Source: Arthrobacter sp. DNA4
Lineage (GTDB): Bacteria > Actinomycetota > Actinomycetes > Actinomycetales > Micrococcaceae
Assembly: GCF_024362385.1 (NCBI RefSeq)
Contig: NZ_CP101466.1
Coordinates: 3,348,001 to 3,412,000 of the forward strand
Direction of reading: 5' to 3'
DNA length: 64,000 nt
Part shown: piece by piece, positions 25,463 through 33,581 of the stretch
Layout: every line of letters starts with the position of its first letter
How positions within the stretch are numbered: position 1 is the stretch's first letter
The notes under the pieces: model-generated
What the model was told of the DNA's origin: nothing
Databases searched by the model: none
Seen by the model: the letters and a program-made list of their open reading frames with translations, nothing else
Made by a program: the position numbers and the translations under genes

Positions 25463-27139
25463 TCAGAGGCCCAGCCGGGCCACGGCCTCCTCGCGCATCT
25501 GGACCTTGCGGATCTTCCCCGAGACCGTCATGGGGAAGCTCTCCCGAACTTCCACGTAGCGGGGAATCTTGTAGTGGGCCAGCCGCCCGCGGCAGAACTC
25601 TGCCAGGGAGTCGGCATCGAGCGGCCCGGCACCCGGCTTGAGGATGATGCAGGCCATGAGTTCCTCGCCGTACCGCTGGTCCGGGACCCCGATGACCTGG
25701 ACATCCTGGATGGCGGGATGCGTGTAGAGGAATTCCTCGATTTCGCGGGGGTAGATGTTTTCGCCGCCACGGATCACCATGTCCTTGATGCGGCCTTCCA
25801 CCACCACGTAGCCGTCCTCGTCCATGAGGGCCAGGTCGCCGGTGTGCATCCACCCGTCGGCGTCGATCGCCTCGGCCGTCTTGTCCGGCTGGTTCCAGTA
25901 CCCGGCCATCACGGCATAGCCGCGGGTGCAGAGTTCGCCGATCTGTCCGCGTTCCAGTTCCTCCCCGGTGGCCGGGTCCACAATCCGGCTTTCCAGCTGG
26001 GGCATGGTCCGGCCCACGGTCTCGGTGCGCTGCTGCAGAGTGTCGCCCTTGCGGGTCATGGTGGACACCGGCGAGGTTTCAGTCATGCCGTAGCAGATGG
26101 CCACATCCACCATGTTCATTTCCGAAATGACCCGGTTCATCACCTCGATGGGGCACAGCGAACCTGCCATGACCCCGGTGCGGAGCGTGGACAGATCGTA
26201 GGAACCGAAGTCGGGCAGCGCCAGCTCGGCGATGAACATGGTGGGCACCCCGTACAGGGACGTCCCCTCAAAGTCCTGGACGGCCTCAAGTGCGGCGGCG
26301 GGCGAGAAGCCCCGGCCCGGGATGATGGTGGCGGCGCCGTGGCTGAGGGCGTTGAGGTTGCCGATCACCATGCCGAAGCAGTGGTAGAAGGGCACCGGGA
26401 TGACCACGCGGTCGTGCTCCGTGTAGCCCAGCAGCTCGCCGATCGCAAAACCGTTGTTCAGGATGTTGTGGTGCGTCAGCGTGGCGCCCTTGGGGAACCC
26501 CGTGGTACCGGAGGTGTACTGGAGGTTGATGGGATCGTACGGGCTGAGTTCAGCCATGCGGGCCACCAGGTGCGAGTGCGCGACGGCGTCGGCGCGCTTG
26601 AGCAGCTCGGCGTACGTAAGTTCGGCGTCGCTTTGGGGGCTGCCGGCGTTCAGCGCGTCCAGGCCATGGTCCGGCAGGAAGACGAGTTCCCGCAGGTCCG
26701 GGCAGGTAAGGAGGGCCTGGCGGCCCATGGCGACGTAGTCGCTGTTGGCGTCCGACGGCGCCGTGACCAGCGTGCGCATGCCGTTCTGCTTGACCACGAA
26801 CTCCAGTTCGTGGCTGCGGTATGCGGGGTTGACGTTGACCAGGATGGCACCCATCTTGGCGGTGGCATACTGCAGCAGCGTCCACTCGGCGCAATTGGGG
26901 CTCCAGATGCCCACCCTCTCCCCCTTGGCGACGCCCAGGGCGAGGAGCGCGCGGGCCAGCCGGTCGACGTCGTCGTTCATCTTGGTGTAGCTCCAGCGGC
27001 GGGCGTCAGCGCCCGCCACGGGTGCGGCCTCGATGAGGGCGTCGTGGAGTGGAAACTGCGCGGCGACGCGCTCGAAGTTCGCGCCGATGGTTTCCTCCAG
27101 GAGCGGGACGTCAGTGTCCCCGGCTGTATAAGCACGCAT
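25463..27139 (-). CDS. Acyl-CoA synthetase (AMP-forming, FadD-like)
   Basis: A 558-residue adenylate-forming ligase activating a fatty or other acid to its CoA thioester. The P-loop signature YTSGTTGFPKGATLTHH is at 208-224. CYGMTETSPVS and TGDLALMDEDGYVVVEGRIKDMVIRGGENIYPREIEE give the AMP-binding and hinge motifs. The catalytic lysine is Lys542 in VSGKIRK. It resembles medium/long-chain fatty-acid CoA ligases of actinobacteria. The chain-length preference is not readable. Confidence 0.92.
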   Translation of the reverse strand: MRAYTAGDTDVPLLEETIGANFERVAAQFPLHDALIEAAPVAGADARRWSYTKMNDDVDRLARALLALGVAKGERVGIWSPNCAEWTLLQYATAKMGAILVNVNPAYRSHELEFVVKQNGMRTLVTAPSDANSDYVAMGRQALLTCPDLRELVFLPDHGLDALNAGSPQSDAELTYAELLKRADAVAHSHLVARMAELSPYDPINLQYTSGTTGFPKGATLTHHNILNNGFAIGELLGYTEHDRVVIPVPFYHCFGMVIGNLNALSHGAATIIPGRGFSPAAALEAVQDFEGTSLYGVPTMFIAELALPDFGSYDLSTLRTGVMAGSLCPIEVMNRVISEMNMVDVAICYGMTETSPVSTMTRKGDTLQQRTETVGRTMPQLESRIVDPATGEELERGQIGELCTRGYAVMAGYWNQPDKTAEAIDADGWMHTGDLALMDEDGYVVVEGRIKDMVIRGGENIYPREIEEFLYTHPAIQDVQVIGVPDQRYGEELMACIILKPGAGPLDADSLAEFCRGRLAHYKIPRYVEVRESFPMTVSGKIRKVQMREEAVARLGL

Positions 27140-27242
27140 GATGGCACGCTACCAACAGGATCCCGGCAGGAGAAGAACGACAGGCTGGGAAACAGGGGCA
27201 ACAGAACCGGACGGCCCGGTGGCGCCCGGTATTGTGAAATCC

Positions 27243-27521
27243 ATGAGTGCACCCATTGACCTGATAGCAACGTTCGTCCCCAACGACGGCGAGTTCCACC
27301 GCGTGAAGCTGGCCCTGGAAATCGCCATCGACGAGGTGGTGAAGGAGCCAGGCTGCATCCAGTACGAACTGACCGAAGCCACCGAGGAGAAGCTGGTCCT
27401 GACCGAGCAGTGGGCGTCCGAGGAGGACCTGGACAGGCACTCCAAGGGCATCGCCGTGCAGGACCTGAACGAATCGCTGAGCGCGCTGCTGGCCGAACCG
27501 GTCAAGGTTGAACGCGTCTAG
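27243..27521 (+). CDS. Antibiotic-biosynthesis-monooxygenase (ABM) family protein
   Basis: A 92-residue dimeric alpha-beta barrel protein of the ABM/quinol-monooxygenase family (YgiN-like): IDLIATFVPNDGEFHRVK, then EPGCIQYELTEATEE and LVLTEQWASEEDLDRHS. The frame is open 35 codons upstream, but family similarity begins at MSAPIDL. It is convergent with the thioredoxin gene across a strong shared terminator. Confidence 0.85.
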   Translation: MSAPIDLIATFVPNDGEFHRVKLALEIAIDEVVKEPGCIQYELTEATEEKLVLTEQWASEEDLDRHSKGIAVQDLNESLSALLAEPVKVERV

Positions 27522-27534
27522 CGCACCCGTTAAC

Positions 27535-27576
27535 CGCAGAATGCGGGACCTCCCACCGGAGGTCCCGCATTCTGCG
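27535..27576. terminator. Bidirectional terminator between ABM and thioredoxin genes
   Basis: A perfect 19-base stem (27535-27553 with 27558-27576) and a CACC loop lie between the stop codons of the convergent genes. It serves both strands. Confidence 0.85.
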
Positions 27577-27587
27577 TTTACGGGGTC

Positions 27588-28022
27588 TTAGAAGTCGGGG
27601 ATCTGCGTGCCGTCCTGGGGGCCGGTTTGGCCTGCCGGCTTGCTGGCCGCGGCTGCTGCTTCTTCCCGCTGCTTGGCCACATGGGCGTGGACCTCATCCA
27701 TGTCCAGCGCCTTCACGGCGTCCACTACCTGTTCCAGCTGCTGGGCGTTCAAAGCGCCGGGCTGTGAGAACACCAGCACCTTTTCGCGGAAGGCCATCAG
27801 CGTGGGGATGGAAGAAATGCCTGCCTCCGCTGCGAGCTGCTGCTCAGCTTCGGTGTCCACCTTGGTGAAGAGGACGTCGGGGTGCTTCTCGGAGACGGCG
27901 GAGTACGTGGGGCCGAACTGCTTGCACGGGCCGCACCATTCCGCCCAGAAATCGACCAGGACAATGTCGTTGCCTTCGATCGTCGATGCGAACTGTTCAC
28001 CTGTGATGTCAAGGGTAGCCAT
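27588..28022 (-). CDS. Thioredoxin
   Basis: A 144-residue thioredoxin with the redox motif WCGPC (Cys30, Cys33), cis-proline in SSIPTLMAF and the buried Asp in LVDFWAEW. It carries an extra C-terminal tail of about 35 residues rich in Ala, Glu, Lys and Gln beyond the usual fold. The ATG chosen begins family similarity; an in-frame ATG 19 codons upstream is possible, as neither has a strong ribosome site. Confidence 0.93.
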   Translation of the reverse strand: MATLDITGEQFASTIEGNDIVLVDFWAEWCGPCKQFGPTYSAVSEKHPDVLFTKVDTEAEQQLAAEAGISSIPTLMAFREKVLVFSQPGALNAQQLEQVVDAVKALDMDEVHAHVAKQREEAAAAASKPAGQTGPQDGTQIPDF

Positions 28023-28115
28023 GTGTCCACGGTACGCGTCAGCCCCGGGCCTGTCGCGGTTGTTCGCTCCCCGCGTCATCGGGAATACGGGGAAGGACGA
28101 CGGCGGCCGCCGGGT

Positions 28116-28670
28116 TCAGGCGGTGGCATCCCAGAGATGCGGGGCGGGCGTGCGGCTGCCTGGGAGGGCGCTGGAGGCGCGCCATTCGTGGATCCATTCG
28201 GGGAGCACCAGGTCCGCCGGCGGGGCGCCGAACTCCGCAAGGATGTCCTCCTGGCTGACCGGGCCCGTCCTGGTGACCAGCCGGGTGGCGATGTAGGCAC
28301 GCGCGTAGATTTCGCCGTCGGACACCATGCGCTGCTCGAAGAAGATCGCCTTGGTGTCCAGCCCGATGATGCGGGTCTCGATGGCGTACTCCCGCCACAG
28401 CTGCAGCGATTTGCGGAAGGAGATGGTCTCCGCGGACACCACCGGGCTCCAGCCGCGGCGGCGCATCCGCTTCCAGACGCCGCTGCGCACCATCAGGTCG
28501 AACCGGCCCAGGTCCATCAGGGACAGGTACATGCCGTTGTTGACGTGCATGGCGATGTCGATGTCCGTGGGCAGGACGCGCAGGGGCAGGGACGACGGAT
28601 CCCACACCGCCAACGGCGGACGGCGGCGGGAGCGGAAGAGCATAAGGAGTGTTCTCAGGAGCAGGTGCAT
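28116..28670 (-). CDS. Acyl-CoA thioesterase-like hot-dog fold protein
   Basis: A 184-residue 4HBT/THEM6-like protein: DIDIAMHVNNGMYLSLMDLG is the hot-dog helix region with the Asp/His/Asn pattern seen in such thioesterases, followed by SFRKSLQLWREYAIETRI and KAIFFEQRMVSDGEIYARA. The N-terminus is basic and hydrophobic and may contact the membrane. The substrate is unknown. It is divergent from the K+ channel gene with almost no gap. Confidence 0.83.
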   Translation of the reverse strand: MHLLLRTLLMLFRSRRRPPLAVWDPSSLPLRVLPTDIDIAMHVNNGMYLSLMDLGRFDLMVRSGVWKRMRRRGWSPVVSAETISFRKSLQLWREYAIETRIIGLDTKAIFFEQRMVSDGEIYARAYIATRLVTRTGPVSQEDILAEFGAPPADLVLPEWIHEWRASSALPGSRTPAPHLWDATA

Positions 28671-28676
28671 GCCTCA

Positions 28677-29204
28677 ATGTTACCCGTCAGTAACATCTTA
28701 CGGGAGGGCGCTCCACATCCGGCACCGTGGGATTTCCGGCATCGCCTGGTGACGTTGCTGTCCGTGCTGCACCGGACCGTGGGCGAAACGCTGCGCGGCC
28801 GGGTGGTCACCTACGTGGCGGCGTCCGCGGCGTTGCTGGTTTTCGTGGGGGCCTTGGCCGTGCTGGACGTGGAACAGTGGGCGCCCGAGGCCAAGATCAC
28901 CACGTTCGGTGACGCACTGTGGTGGGCCACCGCCACCATCACCACGGCGGGCTACGGGGACATGTACCCCGTCACGCCCATCGGCCGCCTGGTGGCCACA
29001 GCGCTCATGATGAGCGGAATCGCGGTACTCGGTGTGGCGACGGCGTCCATCGCCTCGTGGCTCGTCCAAAGGGTGGAAGACACAGCCGAAACGGTGGCCG
29101 AGGCCGTGGAGGAACCGGTGCGGGCCGAGGTGGCCGAGCTGGTCAGCGAGATCGCCCTGCTGCGGCGGGAGATCCCGGAACTGCGGGAATGCTGGCCCCT
29201 GTAA
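28677..29204 (+). CDS. Two-helix potassium channel subunit
   Basis: A protein of about 175 residues: outer helix VTYVAASAALLVFVGALAV, pore helix and filter TITTAGYGDMYP, inner helix ATALMMSGIAVLGVATASIA, then a charged helical tail (VEDTAETVAEAVEEPV...LRREIPELRE) likely to form a tetrameric coiled coil. The filter reads TAGYGD instead of the usual T(V/I)GYGD. The start is uncertain: the ATG at 28677 is nearest, and a GTG at 28749 would give a shorter N-terminus. Confidence 0.85.
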   Translation: MLPVSNILREGAPHPAPWDFRHRLVTLLSVLHRTVGETLRGRVVTYVAASAALLVFVGALAVLDVEQWAPEAKITTFGDALWWATATITTAGYGDMYPVTPIGRLVATALMMSGIAVLGVATASIASWLVQRVEDTAETVAEAVEEPVRAEVAELVSEIALLRREIPELRECWPL

Positions 29205-29541
29205 CGCCAAGTATTCAACGTTCCGGCGTCGAGTAGCGGCCCCCTTCCGGGCGAGTAGCGGGCCGGCAAAATCGGGTAACCCCTACTGGTGCCCCGGCCT
29301 TGCCCCGTTCCTAGACTCGGGTTTCCTAGGACCAACACGCACTGGCAGGTCCCCCGGGTGGCTTCCGGGAGCTCCTGCCGTCACGCGGAGCTCCGGTTTT
29401 CTGGGTATGCGGACGCCTCCAACCTGCGCCGCTTTCGGTTCCGGCCCCCGCCGGGACCGGCGGCGCAATATCATCTCGCTCCGTCCAGCGTCCTGGTGTG
29501 CATGCAGCGCCCCGGCGGGACCGAACACTGATGGGCAACCC
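29205..29541. other. Intergenic region upstream of the disrupted LysM gene
   Basis: No gene seen in 337 bases. The left end repeats GCGAGTAGCGG-like sequence (near 29230 and 29250), and GC-rich hairpins such as GAGCTCC around 29370-29390 are possible. The region upstream of LysM proteins in actinobacteria sometimes holds a c-di-AMP riboswitch; I looked for its conserved blocks and did not find them. Confidence 0.4.
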
Positions 29542-30535
29542 ATGAACCAGCCTTCCCTTCCCTCCCCCGACGGCACCAGCAGAAGCTTCGCCACCGACGA
29601 ACCCCGGACCGACCTGACCACCGGCCGGCCGGTCATCAGCAACAAGTTATGGGCCGGCATGGCCACGGCAGCGGTGGTGGCAGCGGTGGGCGTCGGTGCC
29701 ATGGCGGCGCCGCCCGCGTCCCTCAACGGGAGCACGACGGCGGCGGCGCAGGTAGCAGAGGCCCCCGCGCCGCCGTCGGCAAGCACCTCCGCCCCCACAG
29801 CTCCTGCAGCCGCTCCCGGGGCGGCGGAAGCGGTGGCAGCGCAGGCGGCCGCTCCGGCCGCCGAAGCCGGCCGCACCGGCCGACCCGGCTCCGGCTCCGC
29901 CGCCCGCACCCGAGCCTGCACCCGCGCGCCCCCGAACCTGCCGGCGACCCCAACCTGTACACGGTGGTGCCGGGCGACACCGTCGGGGCAATCGCCGCGG
30001 CCATGGCGTGGACATGAATGCCATGCTCGCGGCCAACGGACTGAGTGCGTACAGCATCATCTACCCGGGCGAAACGCTCCTGTTGACGGGCCCGCCCATC
30101 GCAGTTGCCGAGCCTGCTCCTGCTCCGGCTGCCGCGCCCGCCCCCGCCGCGGCACCGGTTGCTGCGCAGGCATCCGCTCCGGCCGCCGTTGCGCCGGCGG
30201 CTCCTGCCGTCCGGACCATCTACGTAGCCGGTTCGGGTGGCCAGTCCATGGTGGACGCCTGCATCGGGCCCATCCACTACACACCCAATGACGGCTACTC
30301 CCTGTTCATCACCGAACACGATTTCTGCGGTGGATGGGCCCGGTTCTCGGGAATCGGCGTGGGTGAGACCGTGAGCATCCCGGGTTACGGAACGTACACG
30401 GTGACCGGGCGCGGCACAGTGCCAAATCCCGGAACCACCAATGACGTCATCTCGGTGTTCGGCGGGTTTCCCCGGGCGATCCTGCAGACCTGCATCCCGG
30501 GAACCAGCACGATGCTCCTGATCGCGCTGAACTGA
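29542..30535 (+). pseudogene. Secreted LysM protein with sortase-like C-terminal region, three frameshifts
   Basis: Residues from the ATG at 29542 give a polar N-terminus, a membrane/signal helix (MATAAVVAAVGVGAMAA) and an Ala/Pro-rich linker. The frame then shifts near 29867, near 29930 and near 30003. Reading through these joins the pieces NLYTVVPGDTVGAIAAA and VDMNAMLAANGLSAYSIIY into one complete LysM peptidoglycan-binding domain. A second Ala/Pro linker follows, then a C-terminal domain with EHDFCGGWARFSGIGVGETV and ILQTCIPGTS, which resembles the His and Cys motifs of sortases; the usual following Arg is not seen. The shifts are +1, +1 and -1 in C/G-rich runs, so real decay and sequence error are both possible. 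Confidence 0.8.
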
Positions 30536-30622
30536 AATTGCGGAATTCGTAAGCTTGTCCGCGGGTCCTGGCCTCCAAGGGCTGGACCCGCGGACAAGTC
30601 AATGACGCGCCACAATGGCGCG

Positions 30623-31048
30623 CTATACGCCGTGGCGTTCTGAAATGTGTTCCACCAGTTCGCCCACGCGCTGTTCGGAGTAGTTGCGGGCAATATCGCC
30701 CTGGCTGATGATGCCTACCAGCTTGTGGTCCGAGATCACCGGGAGCCTGCGGACCTGGTGCTGCTCCATCATGTCGATCGCTGCATCAACGTTGGCGTCG
30801 GCGTCGATGCAGTAGGGCTTGCCGGCAGCCAGCTCGCGGGCCATCATCTGGCCCGGGTCGCGGCCGGCGGCAACGCACTTGAGCACGATGTCGCGGTCAG
30901 TGATCATGCCCTTCAACTTGCCGTCGTCACCGCAGATGGGAAGCGCTCCGCAGTCAAGGTCCATCATCATGCGGGCCGCGTCCGTCAGTGACTCTGTTTC
31001 CCTGACGCACCTCGCATCAGTGGTCATGAATTCACGTACAGCACTCAT
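30623..31048 (-). CDS. Paired CBS-domain protein
   Basis: A 141-residue cytoplasmic protein made of two CBS motifs (MTTDARCVRETESLTDAARM to ITDRDIVLK, and DANVDAAIDMMEQHQVRRLP to ISQGDIARNY), forming one Bateman module that binds adenylates such as AMP or ATP. Such stand-alone proteins in actinobacteria are often stress- or hypoxia-induced. AGGAGG is 5 bases before the chosen ATG; the in-frame ATG 13 codons upstream lacks such a site. Confidence 0.9.
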   Translation of the reverse strand: MSAVREFMTTDARCVRETESLTDAARMMMDLDCGALPICGDDGKLKGMITDRDIVLKCVAAGRDPGQMMARELAAGKPYCIDADANVDAAIDMMEQHQVRRLPVISDHKLVGIISQGDIARNYSEQRVGELVEHISERHGV

Positions 31049-31191
31049 TGAATCCTCCTTCATCGATGGATTATCGACGCAGGGCATCGGAGCACATGCG
31101 CCGATGCTGCCAGATTACGCCCGCACCCAGATGGTGTCGACGGCGGAAGGAGGCCCGTTCTGAAGGGCTGGGAAAGGGCCCGGGGCAACGA

Positions 31192-31227
31192 AAAAGCCTC
31201 CGGAACCTGGTGGTTCCGGAGGCTTTT
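31192..31227 (-). terminator. Intrinsic terminator after tRNA-Tyr
   Basis: A perfect 16-base stem (AAAAGCCTCCGGAACC and complement) with a 4-base loop starts 8 bases past the tRNA 3' end and ends in a T run on the minus strand. Confidence 0.88.
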
Positions 31228-31234
31228 CCTTCGG

Positions 31235-31316
31235 TGGCAGATGAGGGATTCGAACCCCCGTAGGCGTTGCCAGCTGATTTACAGTCAGCCCCCTTTGGCC
31301 GCTCGGGTAATCTGCC
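31235..31316 (-). tRNA. tRNA-Tyr (GTA)
   Basis: An 82-base type II tRNA with a long variable arm: acceptor GGCAGAT/ATCTGCC, anticodon loop CTGTAAA (anticodon GTA) on stem GCTGA/TCAGC, T-arm with TTCGAAT, discriminator A. CCA is not fully encoded. Confidence 0.95.
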
Positions 31317-31483
31317 GAACTTCAAAAGAAGTACCCGCCGATGCAGTGTTGGGAAGCATCCGTTTCCGGCGCTTTCCGCTTCAGTAACCGCGGGCAAGAC
31401 AACTTTACAGAACTTCGGGCGAAGAATCGAATCGGGCCTTCCACGGCCCCTAAAGCCCTGAATCGGCGCCGAAAAATTGGTGC

Positions 31484-31738
31484 CTAAGCCTCCCCGAGGA
31501 TGCGCCCGGCCAGCTTTGCTTCGAAGCTGAGTGCCTGCTCCTCGGTGATCTGGTTCAGCTGCACAGCCCGCTGGAGGTCGGCGCGGACCCCGTCCATCCT
31601 GGCGGAGGCATCCGCCACGGGACTGAAGACAATGGAGGCCGCCACTGCGGCCGCCGCCACCGACGACGCTGCTGCAGCCACCGCCCCCGCTGCTGTACTG
31701 GTGCTGCGGGTGACGTAATGGGCGGCTTTGCGGTGCAT
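31484..31738 (-). CDS. Small exported or membrane peptide, unknown function
   Basis: Not recognised. An 84-residue protein with a basic N-terminus, a long Ala/Val/Ser hydrophobic stretch (about residues 17-41) that looks like a signal or membrane helix, then a short helical domain (VRADLQRAVQLNQITEEQA). GAAGGGAA precedes the ATG, which supports translation. Confidence 0.65.
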   Translation of the reverse strand: MHRKAAHYVTRSTSTAAGAVAAAASSVAAAAVAASIVFSPVADASARMDGVRADLQRAVQLNQITEEQALSFEAKLAGRILGEA

Positions 31739-31923
31739 GGTGTTCCCTTCAACTGCGGTACAACTGCTCCAACTCTCGCCAGCCCTCCTTCGTTCCCCCG
31801 GTGGATCCGCTGAGAGGGAACTGTGAATCAGGCGCCCCCACCGGCCCGGACATCCGTACTAGGCTGGATGCCAGTGATCCAGGCCCTGTACCCGCACGGG
31901 GCTCCCATCAACAAAGGAGAGTC

Positions 31924-32415
31924 ATGGCAGGCGAGTCAACGTTCGACGTCGTAAGCAAAGTGGACAAGCAGGAAGTGGCCAACGCGCTCAACCAGGCGCA
32001 GAAGGAACTCGCCCAGCGCTACGACTTCAAGGGCGTCGGTGCCGAGGTGGACTTCAGCGGCGAAAAGATCCTCATGAAGGCCAACTCGGAAGAACGGGTC
32101 CTGGCCGTCCTGGACGTGCTGCAGTCCAAGCTGATCCGCCGCGGCATCTCACTGAAGTCGCTGGACACCGGCGAGCCCTACGCCTCCGGCAAGGAGTTCC
32201 GCCTGGAAGCCTCCATCAAGGAGGGCATCGCCCAGGACCTGGCCAAGAAGATCAACAAGCTCATCCGCGACGAAGCACCCAAGTCGGTCAAGTCGCAGAT
32301 CCAGGGCGACGAACTGCGTGTTTCTTCCAAGTCGCGTGACGACCTGCAGGCCACCATGGCGCTGCTGAAGGACTTCGAGGAAGCGGACCTGCAGTTTGTG
32401 AATTTCCGCAGCTAG
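31924..32415 (+). CDS. yajQ: YajQ-family nucleotide-binding protein (DUF520)
   Basis: A 163-residue protein of the YajQ family, with two ferredoxin-like folds. Members bind c-di-GMP, nucleotides or RNA, and some act with transcription factors. Family sequence: STFDVVSKVDKQEVANALNQ at the start, RYDFKGV, SKLIRRGISLKSLD, and DLQFVNFRS at the end. AAAGGAG precedes the ATG. A terminator follows. Confidence 0.93.
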   Translation: MAGESTFDVVSKVDKQEVANALNQAQKELAQRYDFKGVGAEVDFSGEKILMKANSEERVLAVLDVLQSKLIRRGISLKSLDTGEPYASGKEFRLEASIKEGIAQDLAKKINKLIRDEAPKSVKSQIQGDELRVSSKSRDDLQATMALLKDFEEADLQFVNFRS

Positions 32416-32464
32416 TCCCCCGCCGCCGTCGTTTTCGACGCGCAAAAAGTTACACGCCACGTAT

Positions 32465-32504
32465 AAAGGCTGGCGCACCCCACATTCCGGGCGCGCCAGC
32501 CTTT
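32465..32504 (+). terminator. Intrinsic terminator after yajQ
   Basis: Arms AAAGGCTGGCGC and GCGCCAGCCTTT with a 16-base loop are followed by further T residues, 50 bases past the yajQ stop. Confidence 0.85.
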
Positions 32505-32644
32505 TTGCGTGTCGCTGCCCGTTTTGCGCAGCGCGGAGCCGCCAGGGCGCGCGCCTCCCGGGAGACGAGGGACCCAGGAAGGTAACCTGGGGACAATTAC
32601 GGCACGTTTGGTTTGCGTATTCGACGGCGCCGGGTAATCTCTTC

Positions 32645-32679
32645 CTTAGGCCTGCCTAAGTAAGGGCAGCCTGAGCGAA
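32645..32679. promoter_or_regulatory. Putative DtxR/IdeR iron box(es) upstream of efeU
   Basis: CTTAGGC and GCCTAAG form a perfect inverted repeat with a 2-base centre (32645-32660). Directly after it, 32661-32679 matches the 19-base iron-box consensus at about 13 positions by eye. Both are within 45 bases of the efeU start. Iron-dependent repression of efeUOB by a DtxR-type regulator is the likely reading; the exact operator is uncertain. Confidence 0.6.
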
Positions 32680-32689
32680 AGAACACTCC

Positions 32690-33550
32690 ATGACTGCCAA
32701 CTTCCTGATCGGCCTGCGCGAAGGACTCGAAGCCACCCTGGTGGTGGTCCTCCTCATGGCCTACCTGGCCAAAACAGACCGCCGCCACCTCATTCCCCGG
32801 TTGTGGGTGGGCGTGGCAGCAGCAGTTGCAGTGTCCGTTGCCTTCGGCGCCCTGCTGACCTTCGGCCCCAAAGGCCTCACCTTCGAGGTGCAGGAGGCCA
32901 TCGGCGGCACCTTGTCCATCGCCGCCGTCGGCCTGGTGACGTGGATGGTCTTCTGGATGGCACGCACCGCACGGACCCTGGGAAGCGACCTGAAATCCCG
33001 CGTGGACAAGTCAGCGGGCGGAGAAGGTTGGGGCCTGGCCGTGGTGGCTGCGATCGCAGTCGGACGTGAGGGCCTGGAAACAGCCCTCTTCCTCTGGGCT
33101 GCGGCCAAGGCCACGGGCGAATCCACCCAGCCGCTCATCGGCGCCCTCCTGGGCCTGGTCGCCGCGGCCGGCTTCGGCTACCTGCTGCACCGGGGCGTCC
33201 TGAAAGTGAACCTCTCGCGTTTCTTCACCTGGACCGGGGCGGCCCTGATCATCATCGCCGGCGGCGTCCTGTCCTACGGCATCCATGACCTCCAGGAGGC
33301 CGGACTGCTCCCGGGCCTGCACTCGCTGGCCTTTGACATTAGCGGCGCCGTCCCGCCGTCGTCCTGGTATGGCACCCTGCTCAAGGGCACCCTCAACTTC
33401 TCCCCTGCCACCACCTGGCTGGAAGCCGGAGCCTGGCTGCTCTACGTGCTGCCCGTGCTGTTCCTGTACCTCCGCATCAACCGCAAAACACCACCCAGCC
33501 CCGCCGGCTTCCACGACAACACTGCCGTCAAGGCCGTGGCCGCCGCCTAG
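32690..33550 (+). CDS. efeU: Iron permease EfeU (FTR1 family)
   Basis: A 286-residue, seven-segment membrane permease that imports ferric iron generated or handed over by EfeB/EfeO. Both REGLE iron-passage motifs are present (residues 10-14 in LREGLEATLV, and 126-130 in VGREGLETALF). It is the first gene of the efeUOB operon, 31 bases before efeO. An iron-box-like palindrome lies just upstream. Confidence 0.95.
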   Translation: MTANFLIGLREGLEATLVVVLLMAYLAKTDRRHLIPRLWVGVAAAVAVSVAFGALLTFGPKGLTFEVQEAIGGTLSIAAVGLVTWMVFWMARTARTLGSDLKSRVDKSAGGEGWGLAVVAAIAVGREGLETALFLWAAAKATGESTQPLIGALLGLVAAAGFGYLLHRGVLKVNLSRFFTWTGAALIIIAGGVLSYGIHDLQEAGLLPGLHSLAFDISGAVPPSSWYGTLLKGTLNFSPATTWLEAGAWLLYVLPVLFLYLRINRKTPPSPAGFHDNTAVKAVAAA

Positions 33551-33581
33551 ATCCCCCTCACCCGCACCAAAGGAATCCCCC

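Noticed and set aside
25574..27259. A 561-codon plus-strand frame opposite the acyl-CoA synthetase
   Set aside because: No recognisable family, biased Gly/Val/His composition typical of antisense frames, and a fully conserved gene on the other strand.
29205..29541. A c-di-AMP (ydaO-type) riboswitch upstream of the LysM gene
   Set aside because: The gene type made it plausible, but the conserved sequence blocks were not found by eye.
29860..30010. Programmed ribosomal frameshifting in the LysM gene
   Set aside because: Three shifts in two directions, no slippery heptamer with a downstream pseudoknot, and they fall in GC runs. Decay, slippage or sequencing error fits better.
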